This document shows, piece after piece, positions 11,221 through 22,570 of a stretch of 64,000 bases of DNA. The position numbers and the translations under genes were made by a program. The notes under the pieces were generated by a model. It saw nothing but the letters and a program-made list of their open reading frames with translations. It was not told the DNA's origin and ran no database searches. Location: assembly GCA_021186555.1 (NCBI GenBank), contig JAJKFL010000003.1:29996908-30060907 (forward strand). The letters are read 5' to 3'. Source of the DNA: Reticulitermes speratus. Taxonomy: Eukaryota; Arthropoda; Insecta; Blattodea; Rhinotermitidae. Within the stretch, counting starts at the first letter, position 1. Every line of letters starts with the position of its first letter.

Positions 11221-11628
11221 TGTACACTGTTTTATGTTATTAACACAATTTTTATTAAATGCTGCCCAACATGTTTCTAGCCTATATAAGGCTCATCTTC
11301 AGGGCTCTTTCGTTGAAATTACAACAGCTATATTATTGGTATATAAAATTCTTAAAATGCCGTTAGATGTACCTGGTTATTGATATCTGTAACAGTCATT
11401 CTGCTTTTACTATAGATTTGTTGGAGGCCTACTCTATAGTGAAAGCAGAATGACTGTTACAGATATCAATAACCAGGTACATCTAACGGCATTTTAAGAA
11501 TTTTATATACCAATAATATAGCTGTTGTAATTTCAACGAAACAGCCCCTGAAGATGAGCCTTATATAGGCTAGAAACATGTTGGGCAGCATTTAATAAAA
11601 ATTGTTAAATAACATAAAACAGTGTACA
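11221..11628. mobile_element. Large fold-back element with 195-bp arms, one hammerhead-like module per arm
   Basis: Positions 11221-11415 are the near-perfect reverse complement of 11434-11628; only a few substitutions and short indels separate the arms, with an 18-base spacer. Each arm has CTGAAGA (minus strand at 11297-11303, plus strand at 11548-11554), a possible AGCC..GGCT stem, then GAAAC and atgttgggcagc, so the two modules point outward. The high arm identity shows a recent origin or active homogenisation. There is no coding frame, no recognisable transposase terminus and no clear flanking duplication. It could be an inverted dimer of a small non-coding retroelement or a MITE-like element. 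Confidence 0.85.
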
Positions 11629-12685
11629 TTTGTCTGCATAAGATATATATAATTAAAAATGTACGGTACAAGTAACGTAAAGTAATGGCATTCTATAAAA
11701 TGTCTACAATTGTGAACCATAACAAAAAGTGTAATCGCAGTGTATAAATAGTACGACCATCTCTGAAATGTTCAGGATGCAAAGATTCCAAAGATACTTA
11801 GTGTTACATTATGCGAAAGATTCCTATCTTGTTAAATAACGTCATCGAGAGTCTACCAATGATAAGGAAGAGAAAGAAGGTGCAGAAGGCATGGCAGATG
11901 AGAAATGTACGAAATTTAGTCAATTCTTGTCAGAAATCTCAACGATGTAGATTATTCAAGAAAAAAACAGGATGACATGAATGCAGAAATTTGGTACAAA
12001 GGTGAAGAATGGAGTCCTCGTAAACACGGTAAAATAGTACCTTCTGTTGATAAAATTATTATAAACATAATGTCAAAGTACACATAACCACTGGCCTAAA
12101 ATAACAGAACACCTTAGCCAGTATTCCTAAGGCCTGCAGCGGACACATATAAGTTCATAAAATTAAAGCTTTTCACAGCTCGAATCAGCGCTTTGTGATT
12201 TATTTAACGATTCTGTTAGTAAGTCAAGACTACTGCACAGCGTCGAACGGAAGGACATTATGTAAATAACGAATTCGAAATATAATATGTAGGTGTTAGC
12301 ACTTGCCTGGATGTACGGAGTGAAATCACGAAACGCCCGGAATAGGACATTTCGTGTCAGAAACAAGACTTCAATCTGGGCTCCTCCCAATACAAGCCAG
12401 AAGCAATACTACTAGAGCCACGCTGCTCTTTCACCAGTGGAGTTGACTGTGACGTACACAATAAATGTATAACCGCCTGTTTACAAATAGAGACAACATG
12501 AAGAATCTAAGCTGCACATCGCCACGTATAACTCCGAATTCTAAGTTGGTCACTCTAGGCAAATGTCGGGACCTCCAATTTGGCCATATTCATTTCTTTC
12601 CAATCGATGCTCGATATAAGGTGAGATCTTGAAAGTATTGCTAAATGACAAAATATAAAGTAATTAAAAAGAGAAATGAAAAATT
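11629..12685. other. Unassigned region
   Basis: Includes an A/G-rich stretch (11840-12000) without a usable frame. No repeat family of the window recognised. Confidence 0.5.
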
Positions 12686-12689
12686 CCAT

Positions 12690-12910
12690 CATCAGAAAAG
12701 TACCAGCCGAAGTACACTCCACTCCAGATTGCGTTAAATACGCAATTCTCCATCAACACTACCACCAGTCTTCAGGGTAGAATAAGCTCTCTCCTACTCT
12801 GAAGATGGAAAGAGTAGGCTCCTCCGAATTATCGATACCTACCAAACTACACGGCCTCACACTCCAAACAACAGCAATCTTGATATTCACCGCCACAAAA
12901 AATCCTAATA
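12690..12910. repeat. Degraded inverted pair of the hammerhead-like family
   Basis: The two halves diverge from about 12786: on the minus strand 'ctaccctgaagact', on the plus strand 'ctactctgaagatgg' (CTGAAGA at 12799-12805). The plus half continues through 'ctcctccgaatt' (GAAAC decayed), 'ctacacggcctcac' and 'caatcttgatattcaccgcc', the same order as 28930-29060. The minus half is short and decayed. Confidence 0.6.
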
Positions 12911-13004
12911 TTATGTTCATTGCCGTTTTCACAACAGCTCAGCACTAGACACTATCCTAAGACAGATGAAGCACCCTACAAGTAGATATGATTTTAAGAT
13001 CAAT

Positions 13005-13215
13005 TTTAATATTATCCTTCCATGTACGCCCTAACTCTCCTAAGAGGTCTCTTACCTTCACGTTTTCGACAAAATTCTCCCTGTTTCAGCTTATCCATGC
13101 GTGCAACATTTTCTTCCCATCTCACCATTCTTCAATTGATTGCCCTAAAATTATTTGTTGAAGCATACAAATTATGAAGGTCCTGAATTGTTAATATTCT
13201 GCCAGACCTTTATTT
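13005..13215 (-). mobile_element. LINE family L3 fragment
   Basis: The run 'ttttaatattatccttcc' and the segments after it ('gtctcttaccttcacg', 'ccatgcgtgcaacat', 'atacaaattatgaagg') follow the same order as the better copy at 62200-62340. On the reverse strand these encode the region just upstream of the GRPRRxW block. The frame is destroyed by indels. Confidence 0.55.
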
Positions 13216-13780
13216 TGTGCAGTACTCAAACGGACTCGGGTTCAGTCTCGATTGTTATCACTATCCACCGTCACGAAATGAAAATATTTTGACAGAAACA
13301 ACAAAGGAAGACAGTGCCTTGTATCGCTGTTACATTCGCGACACTTCAAGTTGCCGGAGAAAGCGGCTCCGTGGAAGCATCCTTGATGATAAAACGTTTT
13401 AAATTATGATGGAAAGAGGGCCGCTTACACGACACATAACCACAGTGCACAAGCGGGGGAATAAATGAGACATGAGGTGTTCCTCGGTATGAACAGAGAG
13501 AAAGCACAATGCAATTTGTGACAGCTTGCGCTGATGGCTACGAGATGAAACTACAAGTATAATGTAAGTTACACAAGGAAAAGTCAACCATCCCCCACCC
13601 CCTTACACCGATTTTAAGTGGTTAAGGGGTCGTTATACGGGGGTAAAAATGAAGCTATTGTGATTGCAAGATCCTTTTCAGACTTCTCTTTCCTGCTCTT
13701 CTGCAGCTTTTGCGGATTAGGCCGGCCGACCTGTTCCAATTCATAATTAACTTTTGACATTATAAATCGCATTTAAAGAT
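13216..13780. other. Unassigned spacer
   Basis: Contains two opposed frames of about 60 codons with no support. Confidence 0.4.
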
Positions 13781-13860
13781 TTGGTAGGACTCCTTGGACG
13801 GGGGTCGGCCCATCGCAAGGCCTCTTTCAACACAAGACAATGCAAAAGAAAGAAACAAAC
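13781..13860 (-). mobile_element. SINE-B body fragment
   Basis: 'ggtaggactccttggacg' and 'tcggcccatcgcaagg' match the SINE-B body on the reverse strand (compare 44600-44635). Head and tail absent. Confidence 0.5.
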
Positions 13861-14048
13861 ACATAGCCCATACATATCCCCCCACCCCCCGCCCTATGAC
13901 TTTGGGCCTATATGTTAATTGGATAAGCCCATCGTCAATTTGCCGTAATTGAAACTGAGATCAACTAGTAGGATCTGAATAAGCTGCCCACATAAGGTAT
14001 AGGCCTACTTGTACAATACTCTTGTGTGAGTGCCCGAGTCACAACACG

Positions 14049-14197
14049 GTTGCCGTGGTTACGACAGAACTTCGTATGTGCGTGACGTTACACCCAGGTT
14101 TCCATGGTTACCACAAGATGACATCGCACTCTTCGTTTCGACAGAGCTTAGTTTGTACGTAACATCAGAGATTGAATCGTTTGGTTTCTACAGTTAC
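14049..14197. promoter_or_regulatory. Three X-box-like motifs (speculative)
   Basis: gttgccgtggttac (14049-14062), gtttccatggttac (14098-14111) and the weaker gtttctacagttac (14184-14197) resemble the imperfect palindrome bound by RFX factors, which in animals controls ciliary genes. The sequences around them also look like a diverged direct repeat (acgacagaact / tcgacagagct), so repeat origin is an alternative. No gene start is visible downstream. Confidence 0.25.
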
Positions 14198-14379
14198 CAC
14201 ATTTCGGTGGAGTAGCGAGTCAGTATTAACCCGTGACGCAGAATACTGCCTTCAAAATAATAACCACTGGCTTCAGGAAGCCAACCGAATTACCAAGGAC
14301 ATGTCAGATACTTGGCACAGTATACATTTCACTGTCGAGAAAATAATTATAGCTCAGCACAAAATTTGGCTACGTGTTG

Positions 14380-14535
14380 CAAGATAAGGGCTCGATTTTC
14401 GGGAAAGGCAACGATTTTTCCTCCCATAACGTGTCAGACCTCCTCTGGGGCCTATACAACATCCTACCCAGTGAATGGTGGAAGCACTTTCCAAGTTCGG
14501 AAAGCGGCCGAAGCGTGATGCTGCCGACGTTATAA
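14380..14535 (+). mobile_element. SINE-A fragment
   Basis: Segments in family order: 'ctcgattttcgggaaagg' (box B region), 'gtcagacctcctctgggg', and 'aaagcggccgaagcgtgat' (compare 'aaaagcggctgaagcgtc' at 49996). Diverged and without a clear box A. Confidence 0.55.
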
Positions 14536-15667
14536 ATGCATGGAGTTATATGTACACATCACGTAAGTCTTTAAGATGCCAATGCTTAATAAAGCAAAGT
14601 GAAAATTTTGCCTTCACTGGACACAAACTGGTGACTTATCACTTACCTACTAATTTTCTGGAACAAAAAGCAGCTCGAAGGTAGACCTAGTGAATACTGT
14701 GGATGAGCCGCACTATTAGGGTCAGCTTTTCGATTAATTGTTCGCATGCTCAATACAGTGCGCTATGTTCTGAAATACCTGCATACGCACACCAGACATT
14801 TGCCGTAGGCTGCTATGGAGATTGCAAAGCGGCGCGAAACGGGTCAAAGTCTATTAAAACTTGTTAGGACGCAGGCTGATTACTGGGGATCGAACTATCC
14901 CCCAAATTTTAGCAACATTTCCCAATATCAAATTTCTTGAAACTCCGTTCATTGGTTTACGAGTTGTTTCGTGGGGACAGACGGGCGATCTGCGCGACAC
15001 CGATAGACACTACGCGCGCAAGCGTCAATAAAACTAGTCCGTGAATCGAAAGGAAACTCTGCTGTCAAGTTTGCCTAAGTAGCAACTAAGTCCCTTGTCT
15101 TGGAGACTATGGAAGACGTCGTCAGATAAGCCTTAGGCTGCACCACTGACACTGTCCGGACTATGACGTGAGTACGGTGGGAAGGGGAGAGATAATAATG
15201 ACGGAACATTGAGGATATTCTATGGTTCGAATAGTTCCTTTGGAAAAGGAGCTATGGCACACCGGGAAGAAGTTTAGGGTAGAGGAGAATTTAATGTGAG
15301 GCAATTACCCTCACTTATAAGCCTTTTCTTCAGCAATCACCCATCCTGTATACCGCGATTTAAAGTTAACTTACAGTGAATCGTTTTAAACATTCAATAA
15401 GACTGCTTGGGCAAGGGACGGGTCCCTCGGAAAACTTCCATCTACTCGGGAAAGCATACTAAAAAGTGTGTCATAACTGATTATGCGAAGGACATCACAA
15501 AGTGTGCATAACTGCCAATAGAAAGCGAATCGCAAGATGTATGAACTGGCAATATGAAGAACAGCAAAGTCAACACCATAGAGCATTTTATAATGAAATA
15601 CAATTTGAAGGAACTAGACATTATACACGTACTGCATTCCACATGGGAAAATCACTATACTACAGGG
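14536..15667. other. Unassigned region
   Basis: Mildly higher G+C than its surroundings near 14780-15180. No frame or repeat recognised. Confidence 0.4.
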
Positions 15668-15830
15668 GATAGGTACAGGTAAAGCTATCCCTATACAGGC
15701 CTGGACGGGCTCCTAGGGTTCCAGGAGGTTCAGGATCCCAGATTTCCAAACAATCGGCACATGAAGGTGGTAAGGTTGTCAGCCCTACGCACCGGCCGCC
15801 TTTACCCCATTCTTGGGAGGTAAATCGAGA
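15668..15830 (-). mobile_element. SINE-E 3' part
   Basis: 'gtaaagctatccctatac', 'aatcggcacatgaaggtgg' and 'ctacgcaccggccgccttt' match the copies at 45881 and 25313. On the reverse strand this is the 3' half, ending in a ttacct-type tail. The tRNA-like head is absent. SINE-E shows the least divergence between copies in the window, suggesting relative youth. Confidence 0.8.
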
Positions 15831-18347
15831 CCTGCGGGGAGAGGGAGTTCAAAAGACTAAATTATCTAATGAAATAATCCATGTCCGCAAATAAATAAAT
15901 GCCTTATTTTGTTTTATGCTTCCAGTTCACAAAATAGTTTAGCCCCTATTCAAAACAGTTTTTACCATGCAAAAATCAACTCATTACTCCAAACAATGTT
16001 ACAGACTATACTTAAACCAATTTTGGAACAGACAAGGAATGTGAATCTTGAACACTGATCAAAATTAATGAATAGTGATAAAAGGAATATGAAGATACAA
16101 AAATATGGAATGAAAAACTGATACACAATATTTAATGTGAAAATATCAACAGTGCCAATACAGAGAGCCACCACTCGCGATACAGTGTACGACATATGCA
16201 ACGAGGATAACCATCTGAGGATGATCTGTTCACATGCTAAAGCGTGTTATTGTAAAATATTTCAAGGCTGAACTGATGAATTTTAATGAATAAAAATTTT
16301 AATACAGCGACATACAATTATACTGTTTACGTATTCACAGCAGTATACCAGACAGATATACATAATATTTTTAAGTCTGCACAGTTCCGTCGTTCCTTTA
16401 GCACCAATTAGTCGTCGTTAGCGCAGTTAGCGAAACTCCCTATCCGTCACATCGGTCTGTTTAACACGTTCAGAAATTTCTGCCGTGGTTATAAGATTAA
16501 CGTACATAAAAATTATGGAAAGTTCGAATTATATCAATTTCATATAAGCTAAGCACGCACAATTAAAAGTAAATATACGAGGTCTCTTTTTCTTCCATCC
16601 AAAGACTGGTCATCACTGCCGCAAGGCGACTGACGACGCTATCAGTTCTCCCGCATTTGGTCTGACGATAAAATGATTTCCCTTGTTAACAAGCAACCCA
16701 ATTTCGACCATGATGTACAGCGAGCATATGTATCAATAAAATGACATGCCGGTAACAGTGCCCAAGAGTGGAAGCTAGAAAGGCTGAACAACAAACAACA
16801 GACCAAGTAAAGCACCTCTGTGCTTCCGTGCTGAGCTATGAAGGCGTACAGGACTTAAAGTTCAGGTCCACACAATCTTCATGTGTTCCAGGCCGAGCGA
16901 AAAGGTCAGTATCACGCACCAGCCGACTTACGTATATGAAAAAGTCACTCCTGTTGCTGCTGGGAACTGAACCTCGGCAGTCCAGACTGCAAGCAATCAC
17001 CTGACAGAAAAATGGCAAGAATGAACATGCTGTTGCCTAGTTGTGGCTAAGAAAACTCCGATAAACCAGAGCCTGATATCCGTCCAGTACCTATATCAGT
17101 AATATAATGCAGTCCAAATAACCAGACTTCGGATGTGAGATTTTTATCACAATTTGCTGGGTGGGGCTATTGATTTCATAGTCGTCGAAACAAGGCGACA
17201 TTTCCCCCTTCCAATGACTCAGTTATGTATAACGTCGACACCGCTGACAGTAGATGTTAGACAAGGGATGAGGGACGAAGGAGCATGGGTTATTCTGACA
17301 TATCACACAGAGGTATCATCTTTTTTCCCAATTTAGTCATCTGAAACTTGTGGCCGTAAGTAAGCAGAGTGAGTTGCGACAGTCCTGTGGAGATGTCCAA
17401 ACTTATCTCTCCCCCCAGTCAAGTTCATATGACCCCATTGCTGAGTGGAGTAACCCTTGACGTGTGGTGAGAATTGTACGCACACAGAATCCACACGTAA
17501 ACTGTAGTGATTATCGTATGTACGTATTTAGGAGGTTTCACCTCCGAATTTGGGCCCGAATGCCAAGGTTTTCCTCTAGGCTGATGCAAGGTGCAGGATC
17601 CTTCTTGATAAGCTGGTAGTCGTTCACTTGGACAAGAAGTATGCGACTGTTTATGGAACGCGGAAATTCATTATTGTGTTCACAAAAACCTTCCACCGGG
17701 CTATATCATGTTACTGTTGAACTTAGTCCACACCGACATACCATTTTTCGGTCCATTTTAATGGTACCGGTATGCAATGTCACGTTCCATAAACGTTTGG
17801 TAGTTGATTGACCAGCTCAGCGACTGTACGCTTCTCAAGAACTCTGCTTCATCGTGTTAGCTGCCTAAAAACCCTAAAATAACTCACATTTATTAGCAGA
17901 GTCTATCAACTGAATTCATTGAATTTATTGCCAAAATATCTGCAAAAATACAGTTCTTTACGTACTGGAATACGGGTTAGGGATATTTTTTGAGAATGGT
18001 AGGCTATAATCACAGGCAAAATTTTGGCCCAATTCTCTGTATTCAAATTGCATTCTCTTCCTTGTTTAATTTCATGTATGCATTGGGCAATAACTATTTA
18101 ACACCCAGTTGCTTTATAGGCATTATGTATGTTTATATATGTACATATATATACAAACACACAGCCAATTTAACATAAATAACGTTGTACTGTGCCCACA
18201 CAGTGTATCCATATGTTTCGTATAATTCCTGCAACAAACAGCTATTATTTCCCTAAACAACATTCACCGACTGATTTTGAACACAGTGTTCTCGCTGCGG
18301 TACCAAATGAATCTTTATATATAATTAGATTAATACCAGTCTTGAAA
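15831..18347. other. Unassigned region
   Basis: 2.5 kb without a supported gene. A degraded ribozyme-like motif (ctgaggatgatc..aaagcgtg) lies at 16215-16250. Frames at 15962-16201 (minus) and 16768-17004 (plus) lack domains. Confidence 0.45.
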
Positions 18348-18560
18348 CGTCGAGCCACGGCTCACGGAGTTAGTCACCGGCCACTCGCCACGAAGGCCCG
18401 TGTTCAATATCGGGCCAGTCCATGTGAGATTTGTGGTGACCAAACTGGGGCTGGTTTTCCTCCGAGGACTTCGGTTTTCCTATATTTCGGATTTCCTTAT
18501 TGGTATCATTCTACCAATGCTCCGTACTCACCTTCATTTCAACACTGCACTCTTACCAGA
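18348..18560 (+). mobile_element. SINE-C copy
   Basis: Head 'cacggagttagtcaccgg' with decayed box B (gtgttcaatatcggg), then 'catgtgagatttgtggtg', 'ctccgaggacttcggttt' and 'tattggtatcattctacc'. Frames of 163 and 100 codons run through it in two phases and are artefacts of its base composition. Confidence 0.75.
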
Positions 18561-18811
18561 AAGACAAACGGCGGAGCTTGGGAACCTTCAAACAAGGCAA
18601 TGCTTTTCCATTGTCCGGAAGCAATGGACAGAAGAGTACTTTTACATGGACTTCGAAGTTTTAAAGTCTTTCAAAATGCATAAAACCATAATGCAAGTGT
18701 AAAGTGATACTACGAAAAATTAATACCTGCTTGCTTACACTCAAGTGGGTAAGTTAGCAGTACGAACAGAGATGGTAGGCCAACATGTGAGCTTTCATAA
18801 ACGTAGAACAA

Positions 18812-19033
18812 ATGAGCCATATTCCACTGTTGCTCGCAGTCTGTGTGTGTGTTAGCATGGTGGAACTGAGATGTAGTTTAAAGATGACTCGCGGGCAACC
18901 AGACGAAGAGCCTGACACTGCAGAGTTTGAGGTGCTGGCAAGGAACCCTAAAATGCCTCATGGGAACCCCAAGACGATGATGCCACTGTTCAAGACGTTC
19001 ACTATAGGTTCCGCGCCTCAGGTCCAACAATAA
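18812..19033 (+). CDS. Possible small secreted peptide, 73 residues (weak)
   Basis: I do not recognise a family. The frame begins MSHIPLLLAVCVCVSM, a short hydrophobic stretch that could be a signal peptide, followed by a polar, proline- and methionine-rich segment ending SAPQVQQ. No cysteine pattern or dibasic neuropeptide cleavage sites are clear. The hydrophobic VCVCV part is encoded by a GT-repeat (ctgtgtgtgtgtt), so the signal-like look could be accidental. The frame is not inside any repeat family found here, which is why it is kept. No splice-site or promoter evidence; it may be chance. Confidence 0.15.
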   Translation: MSHIPLLLAVCVCVSMVELRCSLKMTRGQPDEEPDTAEFEVLARNPKMPHGNPKTMMPLFKTFTIGSAPQVQQ

Positions 19034-20305
19034 CAGTTGAGAGTCAATATCCTCGCCGTAATTAGGACTCGTCCATGTCCAAGGAAATAGCCACCAGCAA
19101 CTGTTGAAATGTCAATACCAAAACTGCGTAAACTTTTAAACAGAGCCTCTATGTGGTTGAACTGGAAATTTCGGACACATGTTCCGTTATAACAGCTCAT
19201 TTAAATATCCGACTGTTTCTAATAGCCCAGAGAGCAAGTGCCAATAAAAATACTATAGTTGACAGGAACAGCAAATAATGATACAATTTGATGTGCATAC
19301 TCGAAAATAGGAAACTCTGTACCGAATTCAAGTAGCCAGTATGCGTACAACAAAAATAATTTTCCTGTTCTCCTTCAATAACTTGCTGATAAAAGGACTA
19401 GAAAAATCCAAGCCTAAGCAGTAAACAGCTAAAGCACATGGGCACATTAATTGTGTCAAACGACTACAAGTAACGCAGCCTTGCTTCCATCTATAGCTGA
19501 AGGGCGTTGAAATGAATCACTTTCTCACACTGCTTTGCATATATGACTCTAATGTCCTAACACTGCTTTCAGTGTAATGTTTGCCCACTGAGATTTCCTT
19601 CAGACGTTCAATTGGCCTTTAACGACTGCTGAGTCAATTCCAGAATGAATAAAATCGCATTATTCTGGTAATAAAAGGTCAGATAATTGCAAGGTTACAG
19701 CTATGTCAATAATCATAATCCTTACGCGAGGCTTTAGTGGCTGATCATCTGGCCATTATACTGAAGTAGAGAGACTGTTGGTTGTAATATGGTGACGGCA
19801 CCATTAAATAGCATGAGTGTGCCACAACAGTATAACGACACTTTATCCTCTCACAATGCGTACACTTTCTTGTTACCGCCTTGCTTACAGTTTATTAAAA
19901 ATAAGGCGAAAATTAATGTAATTATATTTTAAAACAATTTGGTAACACAATCAACGATCGACACCTTGGAAGCAATCCGAATACGTCACTTTTTTTTAAA
20001 GCACAAATGCTGTTTATTCTCATTAAATAGAAGTGCGATCTGCTTCGTACTGAACACGTCATTATCACTCGGTTTAAAGTATGCAAAAGGGCGGCAACAA
20101 CATCACTTCACCAATACAAATGTTATTCTTCGTATAAAATCATGACAACATAATACATAAATCTGGACACATCAATTCAAACCACAATACAATTAGCTTA
20201 ACCTTCACAACATTATCACTTGCAGTTGTACAACTACTAATTTAACGGTAGTTAGCAGAGTCCGGTTATACCTAACGGTGCCAACAAACCGGGGTGACAC
20301 CTTTA
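19034..20305. other. Unassigned AT-rich region
   Basis: Only frames of about 60-70 codons. No repeat family recognised. Confidence 0.45.
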
Positions 20306-20309
20306 ACAG

Positions 20310-20560
20310 TGGCCGTGCCACAGATGATAGGGTTAGTCGCCGGTCTATCACTGCGGAGGCCCGGGTTTGATCCCCGGCCAGTTCATGTAATTTGTGGTGC
20401 AAAGGGAGGCACTGAGACAGGTTTGTCTCCGAGTACTTCGCTTTTCCTCTGTCAATATCATTTCACCACTGCCCCATACTCATATTTTATTCATCTACCA
20501 CCGATGCCATATAAATCTTCACAATTCACAGTGTCCTGAAAAAAACACTTCTTCTCAGCC
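20310..20560 (+). mobile_element. SINE-C copy, head preserved
   Basis: tRNA-like head with 'ggttagtcgccggtct' and box B-like gggtttgatccccgg (20363-20377), then the family body 'catgtaatttgtggtgc', 'ctccgagtacttcgcttt' and the tail 'ctaccaccgatgccatat'. Short A-rich end (ctgaaaaaaac). Best head among the SINE-C copies here together with 32908. Confidence 0.8.
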
Positions 20561-20949
20561 ATCGGCTATTAAAAATGCATCTACGTGCCATACTTAATTA
20601 ATCAGAACAGTCTACCAATAACAAGTTACGTCGCAGGGCATCCTACTAATCTGCGGTCATTATGACGGCTTCAATTTCAAATTTCAATAAATTTAAAAAA
20701 GGCGTCAGAATCGTTCACTAGGCAGATATCCACATCCCTACGTAACAACAACATACAGTCAGCAATATGCTAAGCAACAAGACAGTACGCGAAGATACAT
20801 TGCATCGTTTCAAGATCCGCACTAATCAAGAGGACATATATCTACTGCAATGGAGTAGACCCCATGTTTCATTGAGTTCCTTTTGCATTTTGCATTGGCT
20901 TTGCATTTAATATATTGTCCACAGAAATCCTTTTTTTGCAAATTATGGA
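20561..20949. other. Unassigned spacer
   Basis: Nothing recognised. Confidence 0.4.
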
Positions 20950-21155
20950 CGTTACGGGTTTTCACACCGTACAGTTTAACAGTTTGTTCTGGCCTTTCGG
21001 GAAAGTTATGCCTCCATCTTCAGGATGATTGAATTTGTTTCAGGTGGATGCGCGCCTCAACCAAATTTAGTCATCCTGAAGATGAAGGCTACACGTGCCT
21101 CCGAAACGTCGGTACAAACACATTATACTACACAGTGTACAAACCCACAAGACTA
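20950..21155. repeat. Fold-back repeat with hammerhead-like modules in both arms
   Basis: From the centre near 21048 outward, both arms read caaattYaRtcatcctgaag, a stem region and a GAAAC-like block: minus strand CTGAAGA (21018-21024) with 'cccgaaagg'; plus strand CTGAAGA (21076-21082) with GAAAC (21103-21107) and gtcggta. Arms are about 80-90 bp and moderately diverged. Confidence 0.7.
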
Positions 21156-21369
21156 GGAATTACTTTGGCTTGTATGTAGTTAATCATACAGTACACAGAT
21201 CTCATCGAGATCATTTTCAGTTTCTTGCACAATTAGACTATTTAAGGGACTGCATATCGTTTAACTTGAAAGTCAATGTAATGTACCTATCATAATTCAC
21301 CAATACGCACCAAAATTAAATTCGCTGAACTTCTAATATGTCCCCCCAATACCGAATTTAATCGAAATT

Positions 21370-21403
21370 CGTCCACCTGTTTCAAACACGAAACAGGTGG
21401 ACG
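21370..21403. repeat. 14-bp perfect hairpin
   Basis: cgtccacctgtttc pairs exactly with gaaacaggtggacg across a 6-base loop. No T-run or gene context. Purpose unknown. Confidence 0.8.
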
Positions 21404-22235
21404 GACAATCTGGTAAACACGGCATCATAACTGTGAGTTAATTTATTACATTTTGCGCAAAGAACACATAGAAGTGTAAAAAGTAACATAGAAACCTGAC
21501 CACAAAACTTTCTTTCCTGTTGTGTGGGGGACTACAGAATATTTGGGCTCCACACATACTATCTCCATTACGTGTCGACTCTCTGCTGATCATATGAACA
21601 TTCCTCTTCGTCTCCTGGTCCCGGTCTTATCATCCACTGGAGTCAGCATTGACAAAAGAGTGCTACATTGAATCGGAAAAGAAGCAAGAACAAAGCGCAA
21701 TAAAAAGGCCGCCTGACACGACAAAATCGGCATGCTTGCGAGAAGTTAGGTTCTGAGTGACAGACATCAGGAAATAGCCGCGGCTTGAAGGAAGAAAACA
21801 GGATTCTTTCTACATATCCCTGTCAGCATGATGATGGTGGAACAGAGAATAATGAGCCAGGGTAAATGACGCTCAAAATTCGCGAACAGAAAGAAGAGAG
21901 ACGGAAAGAATAGAACACGGTACGATAACTATGCGCATGAAACAAACATAGATATACCGACTGTCCACGCAAAGGATAAATGTGCTTGCGCAGAAGGTAC
22001 AAAAAGCTATTTAAGTCAAGAAGAAATCCACAGTTTTTTTTCAGTTTCCATCCTCTGAGAAAGCAACGGTTACCTCGTGCCGGAAAAGACACTTCAAAAA
22101 TTACGGAGTTACAAAACGTCTCTTTCTTTACCTTACTAAGTAATTAACCAACTCATTAATTATTAACAGACTCAATGAAGCAGAGTCCTCATTACGTTAG
22201 TCAATAAATTTCCCACCTATTACAGCACCCCGTCT
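21404..22235. other. Unassigned spacer
   Basis: An 89-codon reverse frame (21823-22092) has no domain that I recognise. Confidence 0.4.
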
Positions 22236-22239
22236 ACAC

Positions 22240-22570
22240 AACAACCTGCCACCGGTCTTATCCTGACAGACCTAAAATTATCCCTCTACATGCTACGCCT
22301 TTTAAGTGGTCCCTTCACTTCAGGTTTAAATTTAGTATTTTGTATGCATTCATCGTGTTTCCTATGCGTGCTACATGCCTCGTCCGTCTTATCCTCATTT
22401 ATTTTCTCCTGAATTCTCGTGACGGAAAGCGAACGTATGGGCCCCATCAGCATTTTCAGCGTTTACTTTTGGACTTCCTCGCCAGTGCCTCATACAGCTT
22501 CTGCGTGTTTCTTTACAGCATCTTCGTTTCCCTGACTTCGTTCATAAAAGTTTCAGGCACTTAATCAATG
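22240..22570 (-). mobile_element. LINE family L3 fragment
   Basis: 'cctaaaattatccctc', 'agtggtcccttcacttcagg', 'gcgtgctacatgcctcgtc' and the later 'ctcgccagtgcctcatac' follow the gene order of the 62.0-62.4 kb and 63.5-64.0 kb copies. The reverse-strand coding frame is broken. No AACT tail remains on its left side. Confidence 0.55.

Noticed and set aside
16215-16250. Further hammerhead-like module
   Set aside because: Has ctgagga but the second block is aaagc and the stem is poor; not counted among strict cases.
18192-18683. 163-codon frame
   Set aside because: Overlaps SINE-C and a second frame in another phase; no domain.
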